From: Clostridiales bacterium
Lineage (GTDB): Bacteria > Bacillota > Clostridia > Saccharofermentanales > Saccharofermentanaceae
Direction of reading: 5' to 3'
DNA: 64,000 nucleotides
NCBI GenBank assembly: GCA_017617995.1
Contig: JAFZVE010000028.1
Span: 62,001-126,000, forward strand
The position numbers and the translations under genes are program-made. The number at the start of each line of letters is the position of its first letter. Positions within the stretch are counted from its first letter, which is position 1. The notes below the pieces were generated by a model. The model had not been told where the DNA came from. It saw only the letters and a program-made list of their open reading frames with translations, and did not search any database. Below, one piece after another: positions 36,956 to 44,730 of this stretch.

Positions 36956-38725
36956 TTACTCGACATCCTGTAAGGCGTCGAATCCTTCTTCACTTGTACG
37001 TACCTTGATGACGTTCTCGACATCATAGACGAAGATCTTGCCATCACCGATATGACCGGTGTAGAGTACGCGCTTCGCGGTATCGATAACAGCCTGTACA
37101 GGAACTCTCGCTACCACAATATCCATCTGGATCTTCGGGAGCAGTGAAGGTTCAACTTCAACGCCTCGATAGAATTCCAGCTTGCCCTTCTGGATGCCGC
37201 AGCCCATGACGTGGGTGACGGTCATACCGGTGATACCGATATCCAGAAGTGCCGACTTAAGAGGTTCGAGCATACGCTCTTTGCAGACGATCTCGATCTT
37301 GGTGAGCTTCTTGCCATCCGGGCTCTTATAAGGAATACCGGAAGCAACCTTGGAAACTTCCTTGACTTCGACTGCTTCTGCCATCGGAGTTTCGCCGATG
37401 ACCTTGATGGAAGGAAGTACGGAGTCATCTACTGTCGGAGCGAAGTCTGCGTAAGCAGATACGAGACCATGTTCGGAGATATCCATACCGGCCAGTTCGT
37501 CTTCAACGGAAGCACGGAGACCGATCGTCTTCTTGATGAGTAAGAATGCCGGGATCATGCAGGCCGCTGTCCAAGCAAGGATCGCGCAGATACCGAGGCA
37601 CTGTGTGCCGAATACTTTCATGCCTTCAGAGAAGTCTGTGCCGTGTACGAGAGCGTAGATCGGACCATCTACTCCTGCATCGGCAGTGGAAGTGGAGAGG
37701 AGACCTGCTGCCAGAGTACCCCAGATGCCGTTTGCCAGGTGAACACCAACAGCACCAACCGGGTCATCTACGTGACACTTGAGGTCGAGCTTCTCGATAA
37801 CGACTACGACGAGGATACCACTTACGATACCGATGATCGTGGCACCGATCACATCGACGTTGTTACAACCTGCGGTTACACCGACAAGACCTGCCAGAGA
37901 GGCGTTCAAGCACATGGATACATCAGGCTTACCGTTCTTGATCCAGGTATAGATCATGGTCACACATGTAGCGACTGCCGGAGCGACGGTTGTGGTTACG
38001 AAGATTGCTGCCAGAGAAGTGATGGAGGTAGCGGCTGCACCGTTGAATCCATACCAGCCAAACCAGAGGATGAAGCATCCGAGAGCACCGAGTGTCAGGG
38101 AGTGGCCCTGGATAGCCTTGACCTTGACGATCTTACCGCTCTGATCTTTTACATACTTACCGATACGGGGCCCGAGGATGATGGCTCCGATAAGAGCGGA
38201 GATACCACCGACGGAATGGATCGCTGCAGAACCTGCAAAATCGATGAAGCCCATCTTAGCAAGCCAGCCCTCAGAGTTCCATACCCAGCCGGCTTCGATC
38301 GGATATACGACCAGGCTGATGATGGCGGAGTATACACAGTAAGCGGAGAACTTCGTTCTTTCTGCCATCGCACCGGAAACGATCGTCGCGGCTGTGGCAC
38401 AGAATACGAGGTTAAATACGAAGGAGGACATCGGGAAGTTCGCAAAATCCGTGAAGATCTTCATGTTCGGGACACCGATGATTCCCATGATGTAGTCTTC
38501 GCTCATCATAAGAGCAAAACCGAGAAGACTGAAAACTACAGTACCGATGCAGAAGTCCATCAGGTTTTTCATGATGATGTTTCCTGCGTTCTTGGCTCTT
38601 GTAAAGCCGGTCTCTACCATCGCGAAGCCACACTGCATGAAGAATACCAGAGCGGCACCGATCAGAAACCATACACCGAATATCAAATCGCTGCTTGATT
38701 GTAAAATCGTTTCAAATTCTGTCAC
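36956..38725 (-). CDS. amt: Ammonium transporter fused to a PII signalling domain
   Basis: 589 residues. Residues about 10-430 form an 11-helix Amt/Rh channel (ALVFFMQCGFAMVETGF, the GFIDFAGSAAIHSVGG pore-His segment). Residues about 480-589 are a PII (GlnB/GlnK) domain with GITGMTVTHVMGCG, KLEFYRGVE and TGHIGDGKIFVYDVENVIKVRT. Usually GlnK is a separate protein that plugs the pore when ADP-bound; here it is covalently attached. The T-loop Tyr51 that is uridylylated in enterobacterial PII is Val here, so control by uridylylation is unlikely and nucleotide/2-oxoglutarate sensing must suffice. The start is a GTG at 38725 preceded by AAGAGGTG. Confidence 0.93.
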   Translation of the reverse strand: MTEFETILQSSSDLIFGVWFLIGAALVFFMQCGFAMVETGFTRAKNAGNIIMKNLMDFCIGTVVFSLLGFALMMSEDYIMGIIGVPNMKIFTDFANFPMSSFVFNLVFCATAATIVSGAMAERTKFSAYCVYSAIISLVVYPIEAGWVWNSEGWLAKMGFIDFAGSAAIHSVGGISALIGAIILGPRIGKYVKDQSGKIVKVKAIQGHSLTLGALGCFILWFGWYGFNGAAATSITSLAAIFVTTTVAPAVATCVTMIYTWIKNGKPDVSMCLNASLAGLVGVTAGCNNVDVIGATIIGIVSGILVVVVIEKLDLKCHVDDPVGAVGVHLANGIWGTLAAGLLSTSTADAGVDGPIYALVHGTDFSEGMKVFGTQCLGICAILAWTAACMIPAFLLIKKTIGLRASVEDELAGMDISEHGLVSAYADFAPTVDDSVLPSIKVIGETPMAEAVEVKEVSKVASGIPYKSPDGKKLTKIEIVCKERMLEPLKSALLDIGITGMTVTHVMGCGIQKGKLEFYRGVEVEPSLLPKIQMDIVVARVPVQAVIDTAKRVLYTGHIGDGKIFVYDVENVIKVRTSEEGFDALQDVE

Positions 38726-38765
38726 TTTAATCACCTCTTTTTTATTTCCCGCGTAAAACGTGAAA

Positions 38766-38810
38766 GTGGCGATGACACCGGGACTTTCATCCCACGATGC
38801 ACATCGCCAC
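38766..38810 (-). promoter_or_regulatory. Long leader hairpin upstream of amt
   Basis: GTGGCGATG (38802-38810 in minus sense) pairs perfectly with CATCGCCAC (38766-38774), 9 bp. Inside lies a second stem GGGA/TCCC with a hexanucleotide loop TGAAAG. It is followed by CTTTCACGTTTT, a loose U-rich tract, 40 bases before the GTG start. It could be a weak terminator or a protein/ligand-binding element. Confidence 0.5.
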
Positions 38811-38844
38811 ATTGCGTGTGTTTCCGCGTCTTACGCGTTTTAAC

Positions 38845-40941
38845 TTATCTTACGCCGAAGAGCAGTTCGCCGTATGTCGGGAACGGCCAAGCCTCGGAGC
38901 TACAGAGCGATTCAGCTCTGTCACAGGATGTACGCAGATCCTGCATTGCTACAAATACCTTGTCACGGTATGCATAGGACTGGGCGAGGATATCGGAGAT
39001 ATCGTGTACTTCGATAACGGCCTTCTCCAGAGCATCTGTCTTTTCCGTGATCTGATCGCCAAGAGCGGAAAGCTCAGAGATCAGGGACTTCTCATAAGCA
39101 GGAATGCTGCCTGTGATGTTATTTACGGAAGCGGCGGTATCAGCAAGCTGTCTTACATACTTCGTGATCGCCGGGAGGATATCCTTTCTGGCCATATCGA
39201 TCATGGTCAGTGCCTCGATGTTGATGATCTTGCTGTAGTTCTCAAGCAGGATGTCGTGTCTTGACTGCATCTCTGCGAGACTGAATACGCCAAACTTCAG
39301 GAACAGATCCTTATTCTTCTGATCGAGGAATCTCTCCATCGCTTCCGGTGTGGAGCGGAGATTAAGAAGACCTCTTTCTTCCGTTGCTTCCTTGATCCAG
39401 CTCTCGTCATAACCGTTGCCGTTAAAGATGATTCTCTTATGAGCGGTGATGGTCTCCTTAATGAGAGCGGCCAGTTCTGCTTTAAAATCACTTGCCTTTT
39501 CGAGTCTGTCTGCAAATTCACACAGGCTGTCTGCTACGGCGGTGTTCAGCATGATGTTCGCACATGCGATGGAGTTTGCGGAACCGAGCATTCTGAACTC
39601 GAACTTGTTTCCTGTGAAGGCGAATGGGGAAGTTCTGTTTCTATCTGTAGAATCCTTCGGGAACTTCGGAAGAACGTCTACGCCGATCTCCATCTGGACT
39701 TTCTCGTGCTGGTCATAAGCCTTTCCTTCTACGATCGACTCGATGATGCCATTCAGTTCGTCACCCAGGAACATGGATACTACAGCCGGCGGAGCTTCGT
39801 TTGCACCGAGACGGTGATCGTTTCCAGCTGTTGCTACCGAGATACGGAGCAGATCCTGATGTACATCTACTGCACGGATGACCGCTGCCAGGAAGAGTAA
39901 GAACTGTGCGTTCTCGGAAGGTGTATCACCGGGCTCCAGGAGGTTGACACCAGTGGAAGTACTGATGGACCAGTTGTTATGCTTACCGGATCCGTTAACA
40001 CCTGCGAACGGCTTTTCGTGTAGGAGGCAAACCAGACCGTGCTTCTTCGCGACCTTCTGCATGATCTCCATCATCAACTGGTTGTGATCCGTTGCAATGT
40101 TTGTGGTGGTGAAGATCGGAGCCAGCTCGTGCTGTGCCGGTGCAACTTCATTATGCTTGGTCTTAGCAAGTACACCCAGTTTCCAAAGTTCCGCGTCGAG
40201 ATCCTTCATGTAAGCGGATACTCTCGGCTTGATGGAACCGAAGTAATGATCTTCGAGCTCCTGGCCTTTCGGTGCTTTGGCTCCGAAAAGTGTTCTTCCG
40301 GTATAGATCAGGTCTTTTCTCTGGTTGTAGAGTTCAACCGGGATCAGGAAGTATTCCTGCTCAGGACCGACTGTGGTCTTTACTGTAAGATGCGGATCGG
40401 TGTTACCGAAGAGTCTCAGGATTCTTACTGCCTGCTTGCTGATCACTTCCATCGAACGGAGAAGAGGTGTCTTCTTGTCGAGTGCCTCGCCGCTGTAAGA
40501 ACAGAACGCGGTCGGGATGCAGAGTGTATCATCTTTAATGAAAGCATAGCTTGTCGGATCCCATGCTGTATAACCTCTTGCCTCGAAGGTAGCACGGAGA
40601 CCGCCGCTCGGGAAGGAAGAAGCATCAGGTTCACCCTGAACCAGTTCCTTACCGGAGAACTCCATGATCACGCCGCCGTCCGATGTGGGGGAGATGAAAC
40701 TGTCGTGCTTCTCAGCGGTGATGCCGGTCAGTGGCTGGAACCAGTGAGTGAAGTGTGTCGCACCCTTTTCGGTAGCCCAATCCTTCATAGCATTAGCAAC
40801 AACATTCGCGATCTCAATATTAAGCGGTAGACCTTCATTAATGGTCTTCTTCATTGCTTTGTAAGTTTCTTTCGGGAGACGGGCCTTCATGATCTGTTCA
40901 TTAAAAACCATAGTTCCGAAGATCTCAGGTACGTTTGTCAT
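38845..40941 (-). CDS. glnN: Type III glutamine synthetase
   Basis: 698 residues, the length of GSIII (GlnN), much longer than GlnA. It makes glutamine from glutamate, ammonia and ATP. GSIII landmarks visible are [32 protein letters not shown] (with the metal-binding Glu/His), [18 protein letters not shown] (glutamate/ATP site) and [16 protein letters not shown]. Nitrogen-rich AAGGAGGAAAAC precedes the ATG. It is transcribed from a strong promoter through a very early terminator-like hairpin, and it faces the ANTAR regulator gene divergently. amt lies downstream. Confidence 0.96.
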   Translation of the reverse strand: MTNVPEIFGTMVFNEQIMKARLPKETYKAMKKTINEGLPLNIEIANVVANAMKDWATEKGATHFTHWFQPLTGITAEKHDSFISPTSDGGVIMEFSGKELVQGEPDASSFPSGGLRATFEARGYTAWDPTSYAFIKDDTLCIPTAFCSYSGEALDKKTPLLRSMEVISKQAVRILRLFGNTDPHLTVKTTVGPEQEYFLIPVELYNQRKDLIYTGRTLFGAKAPKGQELEDHYFGSIKPRVSAYMKDLDAELWKLGVLAKTKHNEVAPAQHELAPIFTTTNIATDHNQLMMEIMQKVAKKHGLVCLLHEKPFAGVNGSGKHNNWSISTSTGVNLLEPGDTPSENAQFLLFLAAVIRAVDVHQDLLRISVATAGNDHRLGANEAPPAVVSMFLGDELNGIIESIVEGKAYDQHEKVQMEIGVDVLPKFPKDSTDRNRTSPFAFTGNKFEFRMLGSANSIACANIMLNTAVADSLCEFADRLEKASDFKAELAALIKETITAHKRIIFNGNGYDESWIKEATEERGLLNLRSTPEAMERFLDQKNKDLFLKFGVFSLAEMQSRHDILLENYSKIINIEALTMIDMARKDILPAITKYVRQLADTAASVNNITGSIPAYEKSLISELSALGDQITEKTDALEKAVIEVHDISDILAQSYAYRDKVFVAMQDLRTSCDRAESLCSSEAWPFPTYGELLFGVR

Positions 40942-40964
40942 AGTGTTTTCCTCCTTATTAATGT

Positions 40965-41000
40965 AAAAAACGCCCGGGGAATGATTTGATTCTCCAAGCG
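40965..41000 (-). terminator. Promoter-proximal attenuator of glnN
   Basis: A 12-position stem with one mismatch and two G-U pairs (arms 40989-41000 and 40971-40982), loop CAAATC, followed by TTTTTT at 40970-40965 on the minus strand. It starts only about 12 nt after the predicted transcription start and ends 23 nt before the glnN ATG. Confidence 0.75.
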
Positions 41001-41018
41001 CCTTTGCTTTATGTGCGT

Positions 41019-41047
41019 ATCTTACCCTTCGCTAACGAATGTGTCAA
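41019..41047 (-). promoter_or_regulatory. Promoter of glnN
   Basis: On the minus strand TTGACA (41042-41047), 17 bases, TAAGAT (41019-41024). The start is expected near 41012. Confidence 0.75.
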
Positions 41048-41054
41048 CAGGAAA

Positions 41055-41163
41055 ATGCATAATTTCTTTCGTCAACTTGCATAATATTTGAAATCTGCTT
41101 GCAAAAATGAACGATTTTTCACACGTAAATGAAATTTTAACGATTTGAAGTTGCAAAATGCAA
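41055..41163. promoter_or_regulatory. Cluster of TTGCA-type repeats between glnN and the ANTAR gene
   Basis: Related elements occur at 41055-41063 (ATGCATAAT), 41077-41085 (TTGCATAAT), 41099-41108 (TTGCAAAAAT) and 41151-41163 (TTGCAAAATGCAA, an inverted repeat of TTGCA). They fill the divergent promoter region and recur near gltB and the 44005 gene, suggesting a shared regulator-binding motif. The regulator is not identified. Confidence 0.5.
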
Positions 41164-41179
41164 TAGGTAGTAGTAAAGT
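41151..41179 (+). promoter_or_regulatory. Promoter of the ANTAR regulator gene
   Basis: TTGCAA (41151-41156), 17 bases, TAAAGT (41174-41179). The -35 lies inside one of the TTGCA inverted repeats, so binding there would compete with RNA polymerase. Confidence 0.55.
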
Positions 41180-41202
41180 ATGGCTAACAGGAGGTGAGAC
41201 GT

Positions 41203-41784
41203 ATGAGTTCAACCGGTATAGATAAAGTATTACTACTATGTAAGAATCCCGGCGCGAATCTGATTCTCGAGGAGTTCATCCGCAAGAGCCTGAAGCATCC
41301 GCACCAGATCACCTGGTCGGACTTGCATACTGAAGGTCGCCGACTCGTCAAGAAAGGTGACTTCGGTCTTCTGATCGTCTCGTCTCGTATAGATGATAAA
41401 GAAGCATTTTCTGTCTGCAAACTTGCGACATCCCATCCCACAGCATGTCTTCTTTATATCGCTGATGAGACGAACCTTTCCAAGAAAGAAGAAAAAGAAG
41501 CGCAGGCAGCGATCCTCGATATCGGTGCCGCGATTTTGATCAAACCTCTGAAACAAAGTGCTTTTGCCGCGGCGATCAACTCGGCCGATATGGCTCACAT
41601 CCGACTCTGTGCCCTGAAGAAACGCATGGACGATGATAAAGTCGTGAACCGGGCAAAACTGATATTGATCCAGACGCTCGGTTTTTCCGAGGAAGAGGCA
41701 CATAAGCATATCGAGCGTCAGGCTATGAATAGCGGAAGAACGCGGGCAGATGTCGCGTTTGAAATCGTGAAGACATATGAGTAA
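41203..41784 (+). CDS. ANTAR-domain response regulator (putative antiterminator)
   Basis: 193 residues. The C-terminal about 55 residues are a clear ANTAR three-helix domain (NRAKLILIQTLGFSEEEA then ERQAMNSGRTRADVAFEIV), an RNA-binding fold that stabilises antiterminator hairpins. The N-terminal half resembles a receiver, with the conserved Lys in LIKPL, but the strand where the phospho-acceptor Asp normally ends reads LLIVSSRID, so the acceptor appears missing and control may be by protein or ligand binding. The start at 41203 has AGGAGGTG upstream. In Clostridia ANTAR proteins are known to control nitrogen genes, which matches glnN, amt and gltB here. Confidence 0.88.
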   Translation: MSSTGIDKVLLLCKNPGANLILEEFIRKSLKHPHQITWSDLHTEGRRLVKKGDFGLLIVSSRIDDKEAFSVCKLATSHPTACLLYIADETNLSKKEEKEAQAAILDIGAAILIKPLKQSAFAAAINSADMAHIRLCALKKRMDDDKVVNRAKLILIQTLGFSEEEAHKHIERQAMNSGRTRADVAFEIVKTYE

Positions 41785-41799
41785 AGAAGGATAAGAGAC

Positions 41800-42642
41800 A
41801 TGATGTACGAATTTGTTAAGATGCAGGGCTGTGGTAACGATTATGTATATATCGATGCCAGAAAGTATCAGATCGAAGACCCGGCTGCTCTTTCAATAAA
41901 AGTCTCGGACAGACATTTCGGAATCGGAAGTGATGGATTGATCCTCGTGGCGTCCTCGGAGGTGGCGGATGCGAAGATGATCATGTTTAACCTCGATGGT
42001 TCGGAAGGAAAGATGTGCGGAAACGGTATCCGCTGCGTCGGAAAGTTCGTCTATGATTTCTGGGGCGTAAAGAAAGAGATACTTACGATCGAGACAAAAA
42101 GCGGCATCAAGACACTGAAGATGCAGATTGGTGAAAACGGCGAAGCCGTCGGAGCGACAGTCGATATGGGACGTGCGATCCTCTCTCCCCAGCTGATCCC
42201 GGTCGATCTTCCTGGCGATACGGTCGTAGATCGTGAAGTCGAAGTAGACGGGAAGAACTACCACATTACCTGTGTATCGATGGGGAATCCGCACGCCGTA
42301 CTTTTTGAAAACGGTGTGGATGATCTGGATCTTCCGTCGATCGGACCGAAGTTCGAGAATCACCCGATGTTCCCGGAAAGTGTAAATACCGAGTTCTGTG
42401 AAGTCAGAGGGAAGAATCTTCTTCGGATGCGTGTGTGGGAAAGAGGCTCGGGCGAGACCTGGGCGTGCGGTACCGGCACGTGTGCGACTGTCGTCGCGAC
42501 CTGCCTAAACGGACTTGCCGATAAGGGGGAAGATGTCCGTGTGATCTTAAACGGCGGCGAGCTCGTCATAAACTATACCGATGAACGCGTGCTCATGACC
42601 GGACCTGCTGTCGTACAGTTCAGCGGCACGATCGAAGTGTGA
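41800..42642 (+). CDS. dapF: Diaminopimelate epimerase
   Basis: 280 residues. It interconverts LL- and meso-diaminopimelate for lysine and peptidoglycan. The two catalytic cysteines are in MCGNGIRCVG and ACGTGTCAT; MQGCGNDYVYID opens the protein as usual. Two adjacent ATGs (41800, 41803) are possible, with GAAGGATAAG upstream. It begins 15 bases after the ANTAR gene and is followed by dapL, so the LL-DAP made by DapL is passed directly to DapF. Confidence 0.96.
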   Translation: MMYEFVKMQGCGNDYVYIDARKYQIEDPAALSIKVSDRHFGIGSDGLILVASSEVADAKMIMFNLDGSEGKMCGNGIRCVGKFVYDFWGVKKEILTIETKSGIKTLKMQIGENGEAVGATVDMGRAILSPQLIPVDLPGDTVVDREVEVDGKNYHITCVSMGNPHAVLFENGVDDLDLPSIGPKFENHPMFPESVNTEFCEVRGKNLLRMRVWERGSGETWACGTGTCATVVATCLNGLADKGEDVRVILNGGELVINYTDERVLMTGPAVVQFSGTIEV

Positions 42643-42675
42643 TTAAGTCAATAAATTCCAAAGGAGGAAATGGAA

Positions 42676-43866
42676 ATGCGTATCAATAAGAACTATGGAA
42701 ACATCGAAGAAACCTATCTTTTCTCAGAGGTAGCCGAGCGCGTCAGACAGTTTATGGCGAAGGATCCGGGTGCATGCCTCATCAAGATGGGCATCGGCGA
42801 CGTGACACGTCCTCTCTGCCAGACAGCGGTAAAAGCAATGGTCGCGGCAGCAGAAGAGATGGGAACGGAAAAGGGTTTCCATGGTTACGGTCCGGAACAG
42901 GGATACGGTTTCCTTCGTGATGAGATCGCCGATTACTACCAGCGGACGAGCGGTGTGAAACTCTTTAGCGATGAGATCTTCGTGTCGGATGGTGCGAAGA
43001 GCGATATCGGAAACATTCTCGATATCTTCGATGTGGATAACGTCGTTGCCGTAACGGATCCGGTCTATCCGGTCTATGTCGATACGAACGTGATGGCGGG
43101 AAGAAAGGTCATCAAGCTCTCGGCAACAGCCGATAACGGTTTCCTTCCGATGCCGTATCCGGGACTTCAGGCGGACATTATCTATCTGTGTTCTCCGAAT
43201 AACCCGACGGGTGCCGCATACGATAAGGAAAGACTCACAAAGTGGGTCGAATACGCAAATGCCCACGGTTCCGTGATCCTCTTCGATGCTGCATACGAAG
43301 CCTTTATCTCCGATCCGGATGTTCCGAGAACGATCTATGCGATCGAGGGTGCACGTTCCTGTGCGATCGAATTCTGCTCGCTTTCTAAGACCGCCGGATT
43401 TACCGGAACGAGATGCGGTTATACCGTGGTTCCGTCCGGACTGATCCGCGACGGCGTGCAGCTCCGTAAGATGTGGCTCCGTCGTCAGACAACAAAATTC
43501 AACGGTGTCGCGTATCCGGTTCAGCGTGCAGCTGCTGCTTGTCTCCATGAACAGGGCATCGCGGAGATCATGGAAAACATCTCTTACTACAAGGAAAACG
43601 CGAAGATCATCGCAGATACATTTACTGAACTGAAGTGGCCTTTCACGGGTGGAAAGAACTCTCCGTACATCTGGGTACAGTGTCCGCACGGCATGAAGTC
43701 CTGGCCGTTTTTCGATGATCTTCTGTCCCGTGCCAATGTGATCTGCACACCGGGTGCCGGTTTCGGTGACTGTGGTGAAGGATATGTCCGTTTCACTTCC
43801 TTCAACTCCCGTGAGAATACGGAGGAAGCCATGAAGCGGATCCGCGAGATATACGGGCAGGAGTGA
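42676..43866 (+). CDS. dapL: LL-diaminopimelate aminotransferase
   Basis: 396 residues, a PLP-dependent class I/II aminotransferase converting tetrahydrodipicolinate to LL-DAP in one step. Family-specific features are INKNYGNIEETYLFSEV at the N-terminus, MGIGDVTRPL, GFHGYGPEQGYG, SPNNPTGAA and the PLP lysine in SLSKTAGFTGTRCGY. The start at 42676 is preferred to the ATG at 42670 because AAGGAGG then has 8-base spacing. Its presence implies the acyl-free DapL route of lysine synthesis. It is the last gene before a terminator. Confidence 0.96.
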   Translation: MRINKNYGNIEETYLFSEVAERVRQFMAKDPGACLIKMGIGDVTRPLCQTAVKAMVAAAEEMGTEKGFHGYGPEQGYGFLRDEIADYYQRTSGVKLFSDEIFVSDGAKSDIGNILDIFDVDNVVAVTDPVYPVYVDTNVMAGRKVIKLSATADNGFLPMPYPGLQADIIYLCSPNNPTGAAYDKERLTKWVEYANAHGSVILFDAAYEAFISDPDVPRTIYAIEGARSCAIEFCSLSKTAGFTGTRCGYTVVPSGLIRDGVQLRKMWLRRQTTKFNGVAYPVQRAAAACLHEQGIAEIMENISYYKENAKIIADTFTELKWPFTGGKNSPYIWVQCPHGMKSWPFFDDLLSRANVICTPGAGFGDCGEGYVRFTSFNSRENTEEAMKRIREIYGQE

Positions 43867-43889
43867 TACTCTATATAACAGTGCTTTTC

Positions 43890-43944
43890 GGGCGGTATAG
43901 TCTAACATCGTTCATCTGTGCGATGCCTGCTATACCGTCTTTTA
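43890..43944 (+). terminator. Terminator of the dapF-dapL unit
   Basis: GGCGGTATAG (43891-43900) pairs with CTATACCGTC (43930-43939), with an inner CATCG/CGATG stem, followed by TTTTATG. It overlaps the region just upstream of the next promoter. Confidence 0.75.
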
Positions 43945-43947
43945 TGT

Positions 43948-43977
43948 TATAATCAAAAAAAGTTGCATATTATGCAA
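43948..43977 (+). promoter_or_regulatory. -10 box and perfect palindrome upstream of the 44005 gene
   Basis: TATAAT at 43948-43953 is followed by the 15-bp palindrome TTGCATA-T-TATGCAA (43963-43977), which would span the transcription start. The half-site TTGCATA matches the repeats near glnN and gltB, so this may be the best-formed operator of that family. Confidence 0.6.
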
Positions 43978-44004
43978 AAATATAGAGATAACTTGGAGGG
44001 TTTT

Positions 44005-44451
44005 ATGGAAAGGTATCTTATTGGTGGCGTAGTAGCTATCGCTTTTATTGCTTTTATCGTTCTGCTGGTAATGGCAGATAAGAAGGCGAATAAGAAGTTC
44101 GCGGCGAAGATCGCAGCGGAGCATCACATGAAGGATCAATATGGTAAGTTCATCGTTACGGAAGAAGGCGAGTTCATGTTCTCACTGCCGTCCGGCTCGC
44201 TCGAGGGCTATAAGCTCTGGAAGCTCAGTGACATCGGAGCGATCGCGGTGCATAATAATCAGTTCACGATCATGGATCCTTCCCAGAAAGCATCGAAGGG
44301 TGAGTATCTCTCTCCGTCAAAGAAACCCCTCAAAGAGAAGAGCTATAAGACATTTGACGTTCAACGTGGACAGAGTGCAGAAGAAGTGGCTGACCTGATC
44401 ATCAGAAATGCCGAGCATGTGAAGCTGATCCAGAAAGGAAAGGTACAGTAA
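44005..44451 (+). CDS. Small single-pass membrane protein of unknown function
   Basis: 148 residues. One N-terminal membrane helix (about 4-23) is followed by a basic stretch and a soluble domain with EEGEFMFSLPSGSLEGYKLWKLSDIGAIAV-like beta strands (motif LSDIGAIAVHNNQ), ending in a helix (AEEVADLIIRNAEHV). TTGGAGGG precedes the ATG at 44005. It is not a family I recognise. The palindrome over its start and its location between dapL and gltB hint at control with nitrogen genes. Confidence 0.6.
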   Translation: MERYLIGGVVAIAFIAFIVLLVMADKKANKKFAAKIAAEHHMKDQYGKFIVTEEGEFMFSLPSGSLEGYKLWKLSDIGAIAVHNNQFTIMDPSQKASKGEYLSPSKKPLKEKSYKTFDVQRGQSAEEVADLIIRNAEHVKLIQKGKVQ

Positions 44452-44474
44452 TCTGCACGATTCATATGTACAAA

Positions 44475-44587
44475 ATGCATAAAATGAAAACATAAATTGC
44501 ATGACGAATAAAATCACGTACGTTTTTTATCGTTTTTTGCTCTAGTTAATGCAAGATGTTGAATACAAACTTGCAAAATGATACGAT
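44475..44587 (+). promoter_or_regulatory. gltB promoter with TTGCA-type repeats
   Basis: TTGAAT (44559-44564), 17 bases, TACGAT (44582-44587) give a start near 44594. Around it lie ATGCAT (44475-44480), TTGCAT (44497-44502), ATGCAA (44549-44554) and TTGCAAAAT (44571-44579). The last lies within the spacer, and the pattern resembles the glnN/ANTAR intergenic repeats. Confidence 0.5.
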
Positions 44588-44655
44588 GTAGCCATGAAAT
44601 ACTGGCAATGGCGCTAAGTGCTTCCCGGAATCCCCGCGGTGATCTGCGGTGGAGA

Positions 44656-44695
44656 AGACCGGAAAGGCCTGGCGCCTTTCGTTTCCTGTCTTTTT
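44656..44695 (+). terminator. Attenuator-like hairpin in the gltB leader
   Basis: GAAAGGC/GCCTTTC (44662-44668, 44674-44680) with outer AGAC/GTCT (44656-44659, 44688-44691) and a T-run to 44695. It lies 35 bases before the gltB ATG and about 60 nt after the predicted start of transcription. Confidence 0.55.
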
Positions 44696-44730
44696 CCGGG
44701 GACGCTTTTCGGACCTTAGGAGGAAGAAAA

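Noticed and set aside
37643..38698. 351-codon plus-strand ORF across amt
   Set aside because: Shadow of the amt membrane helices; composition rich in Asp, Cys and Gly without hydrophobic pattern.
38726..38844. Classical ANTAR two-hexaloop target upstream of amt
   Set aside because: One hexaloop hairpin is present (TGAAAG) but lacks A1 and G4, and no second matching hairpin lies at the required spacing.
44594..44617. Seven-codon ORF MKYWQWR in the gltB leader as a regulatory leader peptide
   Set aside because: Too short, no ribosome site, and Trp codons have no clear link to glutamate synthase; could be chance.
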